A stretch of DNA of 64,000 nt, taken from positions 186,001-250,000 of the forward strand of contig NZ_JACDIS010000002.1 of the NCBI RefSeq assembly GCF_013839525.1, written 5' to 3'. The notes under the pieces were generated by a model. The model saw only the letters and a list, made by a program, of their open reading frames with translations, was not told the DNA's origin and did not search any database. This document shows positions 8,836-17,571 of this stretch, piece after piece. Numbering within the stretch: the first letter of the stretch is position 1; each line of letters begins with the position of its first letter. The position numbers and the translations under genes are program-made. Origin of the DNA: Chthonobacter rhizosphaerae (GTDB lineage Bacteria; Pseudomonadota; Alphaproteobacteria; Rhizobiales; Pleomorphomonadaceae).

Positions 8836-10082
8836 CACAAGGCCACCAGGTCCGGCGAGAGGCCGAGAGCGGCGAGACGCGCCGCGACCTCGGGCAGGTA
8901 GACCGGGTTCATCACGATCACCGTGTCGGGCCGGGTGCGGACGAGGTCGTCGGGCGGCGAGACCCGGTGCCCGGTGCCGGGCAGGTACTTGCCCTGCTTG
9001 AAGGGATTGATGTCGATCACCTGCTCGACGGCGTCGGCCAGATCGTTGCTGGTGATGAAGGATACGCATTTGGAGCCGCCGCCCCAGATGGCGATCCGTC
9101 CGCCGGCCCCGTGCCGGTCCCGGACGAAATCGGTCCAATGCGCCCGGACGGCGGCGACCTTGGCCGGGAAGGCGGCGGCGAGCGCGCGCACGCGATCGAG
9201 GTCGTTCTCCTCCGGCAGCGGCGTGCCGGCGCCGGGCTCGGCATACTGGACGATGTACTGGTCGCCGTACGCCAGATAGGTGCGGGTCACGTGGAGGCCC
9301 GCGCGCCGGAACAGGCGGGCGTGGGAGCCGAGCGTGAAGTAGGAACAGTGCTCGTGGTAGATGTCCCAGAAGGCGCCCTCCGCGAGCACACGCGCCATGT
9401 CCGGCGTCTCGAACAGGATGCCGACGTCGCGCCGGCCGGACAGAACGGTCGCGATGTCCGCGAGGAAGCGGCCGACGTCCGGAATGTGCTCCAGCGTGTG
9501 CCGGCAGACCACGAAGCCCGGCGGCGTCTCGATGGCGGCGGGGTCGAAATACTCGCGGCGAAAGGTGATGTCGCGCCCGTGCGCTCCCGGCAGGCGGTCC
9601 GGGATGAAGCCGGGATCGACGCCGAGTCCGATTGTCCCGGTTTGCGCGACCAGTTCCTGCAGGAAATCCCCCTTGCCGCAGCCGATCTCGAGCGTCAGCC
9701 GGCCCGCAAGATCGTAGCGGCGAGCGATCTCCTCCACGAGCGTTCGCGCGAAGGCGTTGAACGTGCCGGAGAAGTGCTGGCTCTCCTCCGTGGTCGAGGC
9801 ATAGTCCACGCCCGCAGCGTCGAAGGCGCTGTTGAAGACGAACCCGCAGTCGTCGCAGAAACGCAGGTCGAGTTGGCCACGGGGCATGTCGCGCGCCGCC
9901 TCGGGCGTGTCGAACAGGATCACGCTCTGCGCCGGGATGGACGCGAGCCGGTAGATGGGCGCGAGGGCAAGGCCACCGCAGCTGGGGCAGACGGCGCCGA
10001 CCCCGGCGGGGTCCGTCGCGGCGAAGGGGCCGGGTTCCGGTCGGTTCCGGCAGATCGCCGGTGCGCCAGGGGTTCGCATCAT
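8835..10082 (-). CDS. C-methyltransferase-like protein with zinc finger
   Basis: This is a 415-residue paralogue of its neighbours. The N-terminal zinc finger is complete (CPSCGG, then RFCDDCG). The SAM motif TLEIGCGKGDFLQEL, the CRHTLEHI segment, the IYHEHCSYF box and a C-terminal nucleotide-binding domain (RIAIWGGGSKCVSFI) follow in order. The catalytic segment reads AYGDQYI in place of HGGSLR, as in the neighbour at 7666-8835. The start was placed at the first of two adjacent ATGs, giving an ATGA overlap with the upstream fusion gene. The enzyme probably C-methylates a keto-deoxy sugar made in this locus, but substrate and carbon position are unknown. Confidence 0.78.
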   Translation of the reverse strand: MMRTPGAPAICRNRPEPGPFAATDPAGVGAVCPSCGGLALAPIYRLASIPAQSVILFDTPEAARDMPRGQLDLRFCDDCGFVFNSAFDAAGVDYASTTEESQHFSGTFNAFARTLVEEIARRYDLAGRLTLEIGCGKGDFLQELVAQTGTIGLGVDPGFIPDRLPGAHGRDITFRREYFDPAAIETPPGFVVCRHTLEHIPDVGRFLADIATVLSGRRDVGILFETPDMARVLAEGAFWDIYHEHCSYFTLGSHARLFRRAGLHVTRTYLAYGDQYIVQYAEPGAGTPLPEENDLDRVRALAAAFPAKVAAVRAHWTDFVRDRHGAGGRIAIWGGGSKCVSFITSNDLADAVEQVIDINPFKQGKYLPGTGHRVSPPDDLVRTRPDTVIVMNPVYLPEVAARLAALGLSPDLVAL

Positions 10083-12391
10083 CCACCGACGATTTCAAGG
10101 TCGGGCGTCGGCACCAGGAAGCGGCCGCCCGCGGCCAGGAAGTCCTGCTGCTGCCGGATGATCTCCTCGCGGAAGTTCCACGGCAGGATGACCACGTAGT
10201 CGGGCCGGTCGGCGATCAGCTTCTCCGGCGGATCGATCCGCAGGCGCACGCCGGGGACGTACTTGCCCTGCTTGTGGACGTTCCGGTCCACGACATACTC
10301 GATCGCGCGGTCATCCACGTCCAGGTAGTTGAGCATGATCGTGCCCTTGGCGGCGGCGCCATAGGCGGCTATCCGCTTGCCCTGCGCCCGGATGTCGCCG
10401 AGCAGCCGGCGCGCCCGTTCGCGGAACTCCCGGACGCGGACGCCGAAGCTCTCGTAGTAGGCGTAGCGATCGACGCCCAGGCGCCGCTCCTCCTCCAGAA
10501 TGGCCGCGACCGCCTGCGTCGGCTTCGGGTCGCGCCCGAAGAACAGCCGCAGGGACCCGCCGTGAATGGGGATCCGCCGCACGTCGTTGAGGTGGAGGCC
10601 GTGGCGGGCGAACAGGGTGGCGGCCGAGCCGACGGAGAAGTAGCAGAGATGCTCGTGGTAGATCGTGTCGAACTCCACGTGTTCGATCAGGTCGCGGACG
10701 TAGGGGAACTCCACCACCGCGGTTCCGTCGGCGGCGAGGAGGCGGGCCATGCCGGCGACGAAATCGTTCTGGTCCGCCACGTGGGCCACGACGTTGTTGG
10801 CGATGATGAGGTTCGCCCGCCGGCCATCGGCCACGAGCCGGTCGGCGACGCGGACGCCGAAGAAGTCCACGACCGTGTCGATCCCCTTCGCGATCGCCGC
10901 GGCGGCCGGATGGCGGGCCGGATCCACGCCGAGCACCGGAACGCCGGCGGTCTTGAACGTCTGGAGCATGTAGCCGTCGTTGGAGGCGATCTCCACCACC
11001 AGGCTCGATGGGCCGAGCCCGAGCCGCTCGATGAGCTCCGCCGCGTTCTCGCGGCTGTGGCGCAGCAGGTCGTCCGAATAGGACGAGAAGTAGACGTAGT
11101 CGTCGCCGAACATCTCCTCCGGCGGGCGGGTCTCCAGGAGCTGGACGAGGCTGCATTCCGGGCAGAACCCGAGCCGCAGCGGCACCCGCGTCTCCCTCTC
11201 GGCGGTGCGGGCCGGATCCACGAAGCCGTCCGAGCGCGGCATGGGCCCGAGGTCGAGGATCGGCCTCAGCCCGTGGTGCCTGCAGGAGATGCAGCGGACC
11301 TCGGCGGCGTCGGCGACGAAGGCCGGGTCGTGGACGACGGCGGACGCTGCGGTGCGAGCCGCCGGACGGCGGGTCAGGGTCTCGTCGAGGACGCCGTCGG
11401 CGACGAGCATGCGGATGTGGCCGATCCGCTGGAAGCGGGGACCCTCGAACTCCTCCAGCGTCAGCTTCTGGGCCTTGCAGGCCGCCAGAAGAGTCTCGGC
11501 GCCTCGGCGCGGATCCCACTGCGGCGCGAAGGTCGGGAGCACGCGGCGGATCTTGTCGCAGTTCACCCGGTACGACCGGGTGTCGGAGATGGCGTCGGGG
11601 GCGAATGTCACCTCGCAGCCCGGCACCACGTCGGCGACGATGCGGGCGATGTCGCGCACTTGGTAGGTGTGGTCCGTCACGCCCACGTTGAACGCCTCGC
11701 CGCGGACGGCGTCGAGGGGCGCATCGAGGACGGCCACGAACGCGCGCGCGATGTCCTCGATGTGGACGATCGGTCGCCAGGACTCGCCCGTCGACTTCAT
11801 CCGGATCTGGCCGGTGGTCACCGCCCAGGCGACTAGGTTGTTGAGCACGAGGTCGAAGCGCAGGCGCGGGCTCACCCCGTAGGCGGTGGCCGAGCGCAGG
11901 AGGACGGGGGCGAACCGGTCGTCCATCATCTCCAGGAGGCCGAGTTCCGCCCGAACCTTGCTGATGCCATAGGGCGTCACCGGATGGAACGGGCTCGTCT
12001 CGTCGATGACGTCGACGCCGCTGGCGCCGTAGTTGGAGCAGGACGACGAGAAGACGAACCGCTCCACGCCCGCCGCCTTGGCCGCCGACGCGAGCCGCAG
12101 TGTGGCCTCGGTGTTGATGGCGAATGTCGTCTCGGGTCGAAAGTCGCCGAGCGGGTCGTTGGACAGCGCGGCGAGATGGAGGACCGCGTCGAAGCCGAGG
12201 AGATCCCCGGTCTCGACGGCGCGGATGTCCTTCAGGATCGTCGGAACGACCGGCATCGCGCCGCCCGCCTGGAAGGTGCAGCGCTCGTAGAGGTCGCTGT
12301 CGAGGCCGACCACGTCATGGCCGGCCGCCTCCAGGAGCGGCGTGAGGACCGTGCCGATGTAGCCGCGATGGCCGGTGACGAGGACGCGCAT
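10079..12391 (-). CDS. Fused NAD-dependent sugar epimerase/dehydratase and C-methyltransferase
   Basis: This single 770-residue frame joins two enzymes. Residues 1 to about 345 are an extended SDR: TGHRGYIG cofactor motif, the SSSCSNYG strand, and the catalytic YGISK (YxxxK). From about 364 there is a complete TylC3-type C-methyltransferase with zinc finger (CISC, CPEC), SAM motif VVEIASNDGYML, the box IYHEHLCYF, the catalytic HGGSLR near 606, and a C-terminal domain (RIAAYGAAAKGTI). No stop or start with a ribosome-binding site separates them. Together they could reduce or epimerise and C-methylate one sugar nucleotide. The start overlaps the stop of the cytidylyltransferase gene by one base. 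Confidence 0.82.
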   Translation of the reverse strand: MRVLVTGHRGYIGTVLTPLLEAAGHDVVGLDSDLYERCTFQAGGAMPVVPTILKDIRAVETGDLLGFDAVLHLAALSNDPLGDFRPETTFAINTEATLRLASAAKAAGVERFVFSSSCSNYGASGVDVIDETSPFHPVTPYGISKVRAELGLLEMMDDRFAPVLLRSATAYGVSPRLRFDLVLNNLVAWAVTTGQIRMKSTGESWRPIVHIEDIARAFVAVLDAPLDAVRGEAFNVGVTDHTYQVRDIARIVADVVPGCEVTFAPDAISDTRSYRVNCDKIRRVLPTFAPQWDPRRGAETLLAACKAQKLTLEEFEGPRFQRIGHIRMLVADGVLDETLTRRPAARTAASAVVHDPAFVADAAEVRCISCRHHGLRPILDLGPMPRSDGFVDPARTAERETRVPLRLGFCPECSLVQLLETRPPEEMFGDDYVYFSSYSDDLLRHSRENAAELIERLGLGPSSLVVEIASNDGYMLQTFKTAGVPVLGVDPARHPAAAAIAKGIDTVVDFFGVRVADRLVADGRRANLIIANNVVAHVADQNDFVAGMARLLAADGTAVVEFPYVRDLIEHVEFDTIYHEHLCYFSVGSAATLFARHGLHLNDVRRIPIHGGSLRLFFGRDPKPTQAVAAILEEERRLGVDRYAYYESFGVRVREFRERARRLLGDIRAQGKRIAAYGAAAKGTIMLNYLDVDDRAIEYVVDRNVHKQGKYVPGVRLRIDPPEKLIADRPDYVVILPWNFREEIIRQQQDFLAAGGRFLVPTPDLEIVGG

Positions 12392-13170
12392 CAGTGTCTC
12401 TCCCAAATGGCCCAGGTCCGTTCGCCGCTGTCCCAGATCTTCTCCAGGGTGTGCTTGTCCCGGAGCGTGTCCATGGCGCTCCAGAAGCCCTCGTGGCGGT
12501 AGGCCATGAGCTGGCCGTCGCGGGCGAGGTTCTCCAGCGGCGCGTGTTCGAACATCGTCATGTCGCCGTCGATGTAGTCGAGGACTTCCGGCTCCAGGAC
12601 GAAGAAGGCCCCGTTGATCCAGCCCTCGGCGGTCTGCGGCTTCTCCTCGAAGGCCACCACCGCGTCGCCCTCGAAGCGCATGTGGCCGTAGCGCGCCGGC
12701 GGGCGAACCGCCGTGATCGTGGCGAGCTTGCCGTGGGACCGGTGGAAGGCGAGCAGACGGTCGATGTCGATGTTGGCGACGCCGTCGCCCCAGGTCAGCA
12801 TGAAGGTTCCGCGCCCGAGATAGGGCTTCAGCCGGCGCAGCCGGCCGCCGGTCAGGGTCTCGTCGCCGGTCTCGATCAGGTCGATGGTCCAGGGCGTCTC
12901 GTTGTGATCGTGGCGGATCACCGGGTCGGGACGACCGAGCTGGATGGTCAGGTTGCCCGACAGCGTTCCATATTGGGCGAAGTAGTTCTTGATGTACTCC
13001 CCCTTGTAACCCATGGCGACGACGAAGTCGTTGTAGCCGTAGTGGGAGTATATCTTCATGATGTGCCACAGGATCGGCTTGCCGCCGATCTCCACCATCG
13101 GCTTGGGCCGGACCGACGTCTCCTCGGCAAGGCGGGTGCCTTTGCCCCCGGCAAGGATTGCAACTTTCAC
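12391..13170 (-). CDS. rfbF: Glucose-1-phosphate cytidylyltransferase
   Basis: The 259-residue enzyme matches RfbF in length and sequence. It opens with the nucleotidyltransferase signature ILAGGKGTRL and RPKPMVEIGGKPILWHIM, then has YGYNDFVVAMGYKG and the metal-binding WGDGVANID, and ends with EGFWSAMDTLRDK. It makes CDP-glucose from glucose 1-phosphate and CTP, the entry to CDP-deoxy and branched sugars. The start is a GTG with AGGAG seven bases upstream. The usual next enzyme, CDP-glucose 4,6-dehydratase (RfbG), is not in the window. The product may feed the fused epimerase/C-methyltransferase directly, or rfbG may lie elsewhere. Confidence 0.92.
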   Translation of the reverse strand: MKVAILAGGKGTRLAEETSVRPKPMVEIGGKPILWHIMKIYSHYGYNDFVVAMGYKGEYIKNYFAQYGTLSGNLTIQLGRPDPVIRHDHNETPWTIDLIETGDETLTGGRLRRLKPYLGRGTFMLTWGDGVANIDIDRLLAFHRSHGKLATITAVRPPARYGHMRFEGDAVVAFEEKPQTAEGWINGAFFVLEPEVLDYIDGDMTMFEHAPLENLARDGQLMAYRHEGFWSAMDTLRDKHTLEKIWDSGERTWAIWERH

Positions 13171-13425
13171 GTCAAGCTCCTGCGAAAGGTGGGTTGAGGC
13201 CGGATGGACCGCTCATCCGGTGCATCCCCCGGCGACGCCGGCCCGAACGCCCGGCGGTTTCGGGTGACGAGCCGGCTGCTTGCCGGCTGGCGAGAGGATG
13301 ACCGGATGAGCGGGAGCGAATGCGCATGGATCGAACCGGAATTCGTGATGAAATCTGAACTGCTGTTTGAAATGTCAGGCGATAAGCGGATCTGGCGCGG
13401 AAAAATGCTGAGTACGACCGTTCGA

Positions 13426-14358
13426 TCATCCTCGTCTGTTCTGGAGGCGGTGGACGGCGGACCAGCCGACGTTGCGCAGATGCGTTCGGGCGGCGGGCGC
13501 CACGAGGCCGATCGCCTCCAGCGCATAGCGGGAGACCTGGATGGGCGACGCCGCGAAGGCGAGGAGCGGCCACGCGGTCGCGGAGAGCGGCGCCACGGCG
13601 CGCTGACGGACCAGGATCCGGGCGAGATGTCCGAGGAGCAGCGTGTGCTCCAGCGAGTGCCGGGCCTTGGACGTGTGCCACCGCGCCCGGTCCCGCTTGT
13701 CGGCGATGTTGATCGACCGTTCGGGATGCTCGCGGCTGTAGAGGACCGCGTCCGGCACGAGACGGAACTTGCCGAGCAGAGACAGTTCCAGGAGGAGCGC
13801 GCGGTCGGAGCCGTAGTAGGGGCGGTGAAGGGTCGTCGCCGCCAGGGCGTCGCGGCGGATGAGGCCGAACACCTCGTAGCAGGTGCCGATCTCGCGCAGC
13901 ACCTGCCGGAAGCGTCGGGCCGGTCGCTCGTCCAGCACGGCCGGCATGTTGGATCCGACGAGCGGCACGATGTGGGCCGTGTCGTCGATCGACTCCGTTC
14001 TGCCGAAGGCCAGGACGGTATCCGGGTTCTCGTCGAGGGCGCGCACGGTCTCGGCTAGGAAGGTCGGGCCGAGGAGGTCGTCGCAGGCGCACCATTTGAA
14101 ATACGTGCCGACGGCCTGGTGGAAGACGTGGTTGAAGTTGGGCCCGGCGCCAAGGTTGTGCGGGTTGCGCAGGTACTTCACGCGAGGGTCGCGGGCGGCG
14201 AACGACCGGCAGATTGCGCCGGTGCGGTCGGTCGACGCGTTGTCGGAGATGATGAGTTCGAAGTCCTGGAACGTCTGTCCCAGCAGGCATTCGAGCGCAC
14301 CGCCCACGTACTTCTCACCGTTGTAGACCGGCAGGCCAAGCGACACGCGAGGGGACAT
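13426..14358 (-). CDS. GT2 family glycosyltransferase
   Basis: This 310-residue protein has the GT-A fold of family 2. The N-terminus reads VSLGLPVYNGEKYV, followed by ISDNASTDRT and a metal-binding acidic pair in WCACDDLLGP at about residue 95. A C-terminal hydrophobic region with no clear membrane anchor ends the chain. It probably adds one sugar to the lipid-linked repeat unit on the cytoplasmic face. A GGAGGA sequence stands before the ATG. It heads the minus-strand operon, with 255 bases to the cytidylyltransferase gene. That gap has no recognisable gene and could hold an internal promoter. Confidence 0.85.
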   Translation of the reverse strand: MSPRVSLGLPVYNGEKYVGGALECLLGQTFQDFELIISDNASTDRTGAICRSFAARDPRVKYLRNPHNLGAGPNFNHVFHQAVGTYFKWCACDDLLGPTFLAETVRALDENPDTVLAFGRTESIDDTAHIVPLVGSNMPAVLDERPARRFRQVLREIGTCYEVFGLIRRDALAATTLHRPYYGSDRALLLELSLLGKFRLVPDAVLYSREHPERSINIADKRDRARWHTSKARHSLEHTLLLGHLARILVRQRAVAPLSATAWPLLAFAASPIQVSRYALEAIGLVAPAARTHLRNVGWSAVHRLQNRRG

Positions 14359-14748
14359 CCATTCCTCCGGGTCCGATATGCCGGGCGATCATCCGGCCGA
14401 TGGGCGGGCGGGCCCGGCTCGCCGGCGGGCCTCGACCGCCGTTCTTCGCTGCATGCGAGCGCCGCGACAGTCTTAGCCCGGCATCGGCGAGGGTCCCGCT
14501 CTCTCTAGGGAGAGGTCGGGTATCGGCCGAAAGCGGTAAGCCCACCCGGCGGACGCGGACGACGACCCGCCGGAGCGGGCCGGGACGCCAAGGGTGTTCG
14601 CCTACGTCCATCGGGTGAAACGGGCACCTCCGTTCGGATGAACCCGGCCCGCCCTCTCGTCGGGCTAGCATGTCCGTCCGACCCGTCCGTTCGGCGGCGA
14701 TCCGGCTCCGTCCAGGTGCGGCGGCCGGCCTGCCATTGGCGTCCGCCC
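14359..14748. other. Divergent intergenic region
   Basis: This stretch separates the minus-strand GT2 gene from the plus-strand polymerase-like gene, so it should contain both promoters. No clear -35/-10 pair, repeat or small gene was seen. An in-frame ATG at 14638 could extend the downstream gene by 37 residues, but those are Arg/Pro-rich and non-hydrophobic. Confidence 0.4.
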
Positions 14749-16173
14749 ATGAGTCTTTCCGTCGTCGGTCTTCTCGTCTGCGTCGTCATCGCCCTGGCCG
14801 CGCGCGCCTTCGGTGGCGGCCTCGTCGCCGGGCTCATGATCTCGCTCGCCTTCGGCTCCACGGCGCTGTTGCTCTTCGGCTCGCTCGGCGGGTCGTCGCC
14901 GCTCGTCTTCACCGTCTTCGCCGCCGCCCTCGTGCTCGCCGTCGCCGGCCGCCGGAAGATCTGGAGGGAGCTCGGCGCGCTGTTCGCGAGCGCGCCGGTG
15001 ATGTGGCTGCTGCTGTTCCTGATGGCCTACGCGGTCGCCGGCGCGGTGCTGTTTCCGCGCCTCTTCGCCGGCAAGGTGATCGTGTTCGTGCGCCAGACCG
15101 GCGGGAACGGGATCGTGGAGAGCGGCCTCGCGCCGGTGTCGGGCAACATCACCCAGGCCGGCTATTTCCTGCTCGGCGGTTCGGTCGCGCTCGCGATCGC
15201 GGTTCTCGTTTTCCACGCGGACCGCGTGGATCAGGTGCGACGGGCCTTCCTGGCCTGGTGCGCGGTCCATACCGGCATGGGCGTCCTTGATCTCGCGGGC
15301 AAGCTCGCCGGCTTCGGCGACGTCCTCCTGCCGATCCGGACGGCCAACTACGCGCTTCTGACCGACATTTCCGAGGCGAGTTTCGCCCGTATCGTCGGCG
15401 GGTATCCGGAGGCGTCCGGCTTCGCGGGCATGTCCCTGGCGGCCGTCGCCTTCCTGTTTGCCGACTGGCGCCGGACCGGCAGCCGCTTCGCCCTCGTGCT
15501 GATGCTGACGCTGCTCGCGCTCCTGCTCATGTCGACCTCGTCCACGGCCTACGTGGGTCTCGCCATCCTGGGAGTGCCCATCCTGATGTCGGCGACCGGC
15601 GCTCTCCTGTCCGGCCGCGGCGCGCGCAGCGACGTGGCGGTCCTCGCCTCGGTGATGGTGATGGGGGCCGTCCTCCTGTCGAGCGTGATCGCGGACAGCC
15701 GCTATCTCGCGTCGTTCCTGAACCTTCTGGACGCCACCGTGGTGAACAAGTCGCAGAGCATCTCGGGCCAGGAGCGCCTCTACTGGAACATCAAGAGCTT
15801 CGAGGCTTTCGTCGACACGAGCTTCCTCGGCATCGGCATCGGCAGCTCCCGCGCGTCCAGCTGGCCCGTCGCGGTGCTGTCGCAGCTCGGGCTGGTGGGC
15901 GCGATCTTCATGGCGCTTCTCACGGCCGCCATCGTCGGCTCCGGCGGCAGGCGGTCGCCACCGCTGGACCGGGACGCCGCGGCGCTGACGTCCAGCATCC
16001 GCGCGGCGGTGGTGGCGGCGCTCGTGAGCGCGTCCCTGACCGGCGGCAGCGCCGATCCGGGGATGCTGTTCTTCGTTTCGCTGGGGATCGTCGTGGCCCT
16101 GCGGGCCAGGGCGTCGGTCCGGGCGCCGTCGCCGATCGGACGGCGCGAAGCGGCTGTGGCGGCCGGCGCCTGA
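14749..16173 (+). CDS. O-antigen ligase/polymerase-like membrane protein
   Basis: The 474-residue product is almost entirely hydrophobic, with about ten membrane segments. A larger periplasmic loop includes SGNITQAGYFLLGG and, further on, GYPEASGFAGMSLAA. Later segments GQERLYWNIKSFEAF and FLGIGIGSSRASSW resemble the second conserved loop of Wzy/WaaL proteins. Such proteins polymerise or ligate undecaprenyl-linked repeat units in the periplasm. It is the only candidate polymerase in the locus, which favours a Wzy role, but the family is poorly conserved and a ligase is possible. The start at 14749 places a hydrophobic helix at the very N-terminus. Confidence 0.72.
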   Translation: MSLSVVGLLVCVVIALAARAFGGGLVAGLMISLAFGSTALLLFGSLGGSSPLVFTVFAAALVLAVAGRRKIWRELGALFASAPVMWLLLFLMAYAVAGAVLFPRLFAGKVIVFVRQTGGNGIVESGLAPVSGNITQAGYFLLGGSVALAIAVLVFHADRVDQVRRAFLAWCAVHTGMGVLDLAGKLAGFGDVLLPIRTANYALLTDISEASFARIVGGYPEASGFAGMSLAAVAFLFADWRRTGSRFALVLMLTLLALLLMSTSSTAYVGLAILGVPILMSATGALLSGRGARSDVAVLASVMVMGAVLLSSVIADSRYLASFLNLLDATVVNKSQSISGQERLYWNIKSFEAFVDTSFLGIGIGSSRASSWPVAVLSQLGLVGAIFMALLTAAIVGSGGRRSPPLDRDAAALTSSIRAAVVAALVSASLTGGSADPGMLFFVSLGIVVALRARASVRAPSPIGRREAAVAAGA

Positions 16174-16184
16174 TCCAGGACGGT

Positions 16185-17309
16185 TCAGGCGGCGGCCTGG
16201 GCCCTTCGGTCGGAGCGGGAGACCACGTCGGCGATGTCCATCGCCCTCAGGTATTGGGCGGCGCACGCCTCCCACCGGTACCGGGCGGCACGGATCCGGC
16301 CGCGCTCCACGAGGCTCGCCCGCAACGCCGGGCTGTCTCTCAATCGAAGGAATGCGTCGAGCCAGGGCTCCGGATCATCCGGAGAGGCATAGAGGGCCGC
16401 GCCGCCGCAGACCTCGGGCAGACTGGCCCTATCGCTGACCACCACCGGGCAGCCGAGCGCCATCGCCTCGAGCGGCGGCAGCCCGAACCCCTCCTCGCGG
16501 GACGGCATGGCGAGACAGAGGCTGTCCTTCAGGAGCGCCGCGATCTCGCCGTCGGTGATGCGGCCGAGCCAGGCGACGTTGGGCGCGTCCTCCACGCCCG
16601 CATGAGCGCTGAAGACGCGCGGGTCGCTCGCGCCGACCATGGCGAGCCCGAGGCCGAACTCGGCGAGGCGGTCGGCCATGCGGACGATCAGGTCGGTGTT
16701 CTTGTGCGGCGCCCAACTCGCCAGGACCACGATCGTGCTCCGGCCGGCGGCCGCCCGCGTCACCGGCGAATGCCGGGGCTCCCAACCGAGCACATGCTCG
16801 TGGCCGTTCGGCGCCTGGATGATCGCGCCCGCCCGGCAGATCCCATGCCAGACGAGCTGGTCGGCGGAGTAGTTCGACACCGTGGCGACCGCCTCCGCGG
16901 TGTGCCCGAGCGCAGGCAGGAGCGTGCGGTAAAGGGCCCGAAAGCCGAGCGAATAGCTTTCCGGGCAGTTGAACGTGTTGGCGTCGTGGATGCAGACGAT
17001 CTGCTTGCGGACCGCGATCGGCCCGGTGTTGCAGAGGCTGAGAAGACCGCCGGGCACGTGGCGGGGGAGGTCGATCTGCTCCCAGGCGTGGCCGGACAGG
17101 CGGCCTACCGTGCGGTGCCGCACGGCCGTCAATGGAAACGGCACCGTGGCGCCCGGTGGCGCCAGGAGCTCCACGTCGAGGTCCGTCGCGGTCGCCGTGC
17201 CGGCGGCTACGAGCTTGTCGAGGGCGCGGACGACCTCGCGGGCGTAGCGCTGCACCCCGGTCATCGGCTGGGACAGGAAGCGGCCGTTGATCGCCCACAG
17301 GCGGCCCAT
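16185..17309 (-). CDS. GT4 family glycosyltransferase (paralogue A)
   Basis: This is a 374-residue GT-B glycosyltransferase. The N-terminal half has the acceptor-side pattern INGRFLSQPMTGVQRYA and QIVCIHD. The C-terminal half has ASWAPHKNTDL and the nucleotide-sugar site SREEGFGLPPLEAMALGCPVV. The first conserved residues of the family's E-x7-E element are present. GGAGGG precedes the ATG. It is a clear paralogue of the divergent gene at 17572-18753, sharing LPRHVPGG and AVR(K/R)QIVCIHD. It probably transfers a hexose or deoxysugar to the growing repeat unit. It converges on the polymerase-like gene with 11 bases between. Confidence 0.87.
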   Translation of the reverse strand: MGRLWAINGRFLSQPMTGVQRYAREVVRALDKLVAAGTATATDLDVELLAPPGATVPFPLTAVRHRTVGRLSGHAWEQIDLPRHVPGGLLSLCNTGPIAVRKQIVCIHDANTFNCPESYSLGFRALYRTLLPALGHTAEAVATVSNYSADQLVWHGICRAGAIIQAPNGHEHVLGWEPRHSPVTRAAAGRSTIVVLASWAPHKNTDLIVRMADRLAEFGLGLAMVGASDPRVFSAHAGVEDAPNVAWLGRITDGEIAALLKDSLCLAMPSREEGFGLPPLEAMALGCPVVVSDRASLPEVCGGAALYASPDDPEPWLDAFLRLRDSPALRASLVERGRIRAARYRWEACAAQYLRAMDIADVVSRSDRRAQAAA

Positions 17310-17571
17310 CGCGAGCCCTCCCTGATCAATGCTCGTCGTCCGCCATCGTGTGAACGTCCGGCGCCCCGGTCACCGCAACCGATCGGCGGATGGGAGTCGG
17401 CCCCGGGCACCGGCCGACCTATTCGGCGGATCCCGCCTACCACCTATGTTCATGACGTCTGCATCCTCGAGCGCAGTACCGTTGGCCGGTGACCGGGACC
17501 ACTCCGCACCGGCTGCGGCCGCGCCGATGTGACCCGGCCCACCCGTCAGCGGTCGGTGAGAGGACGCGGAC

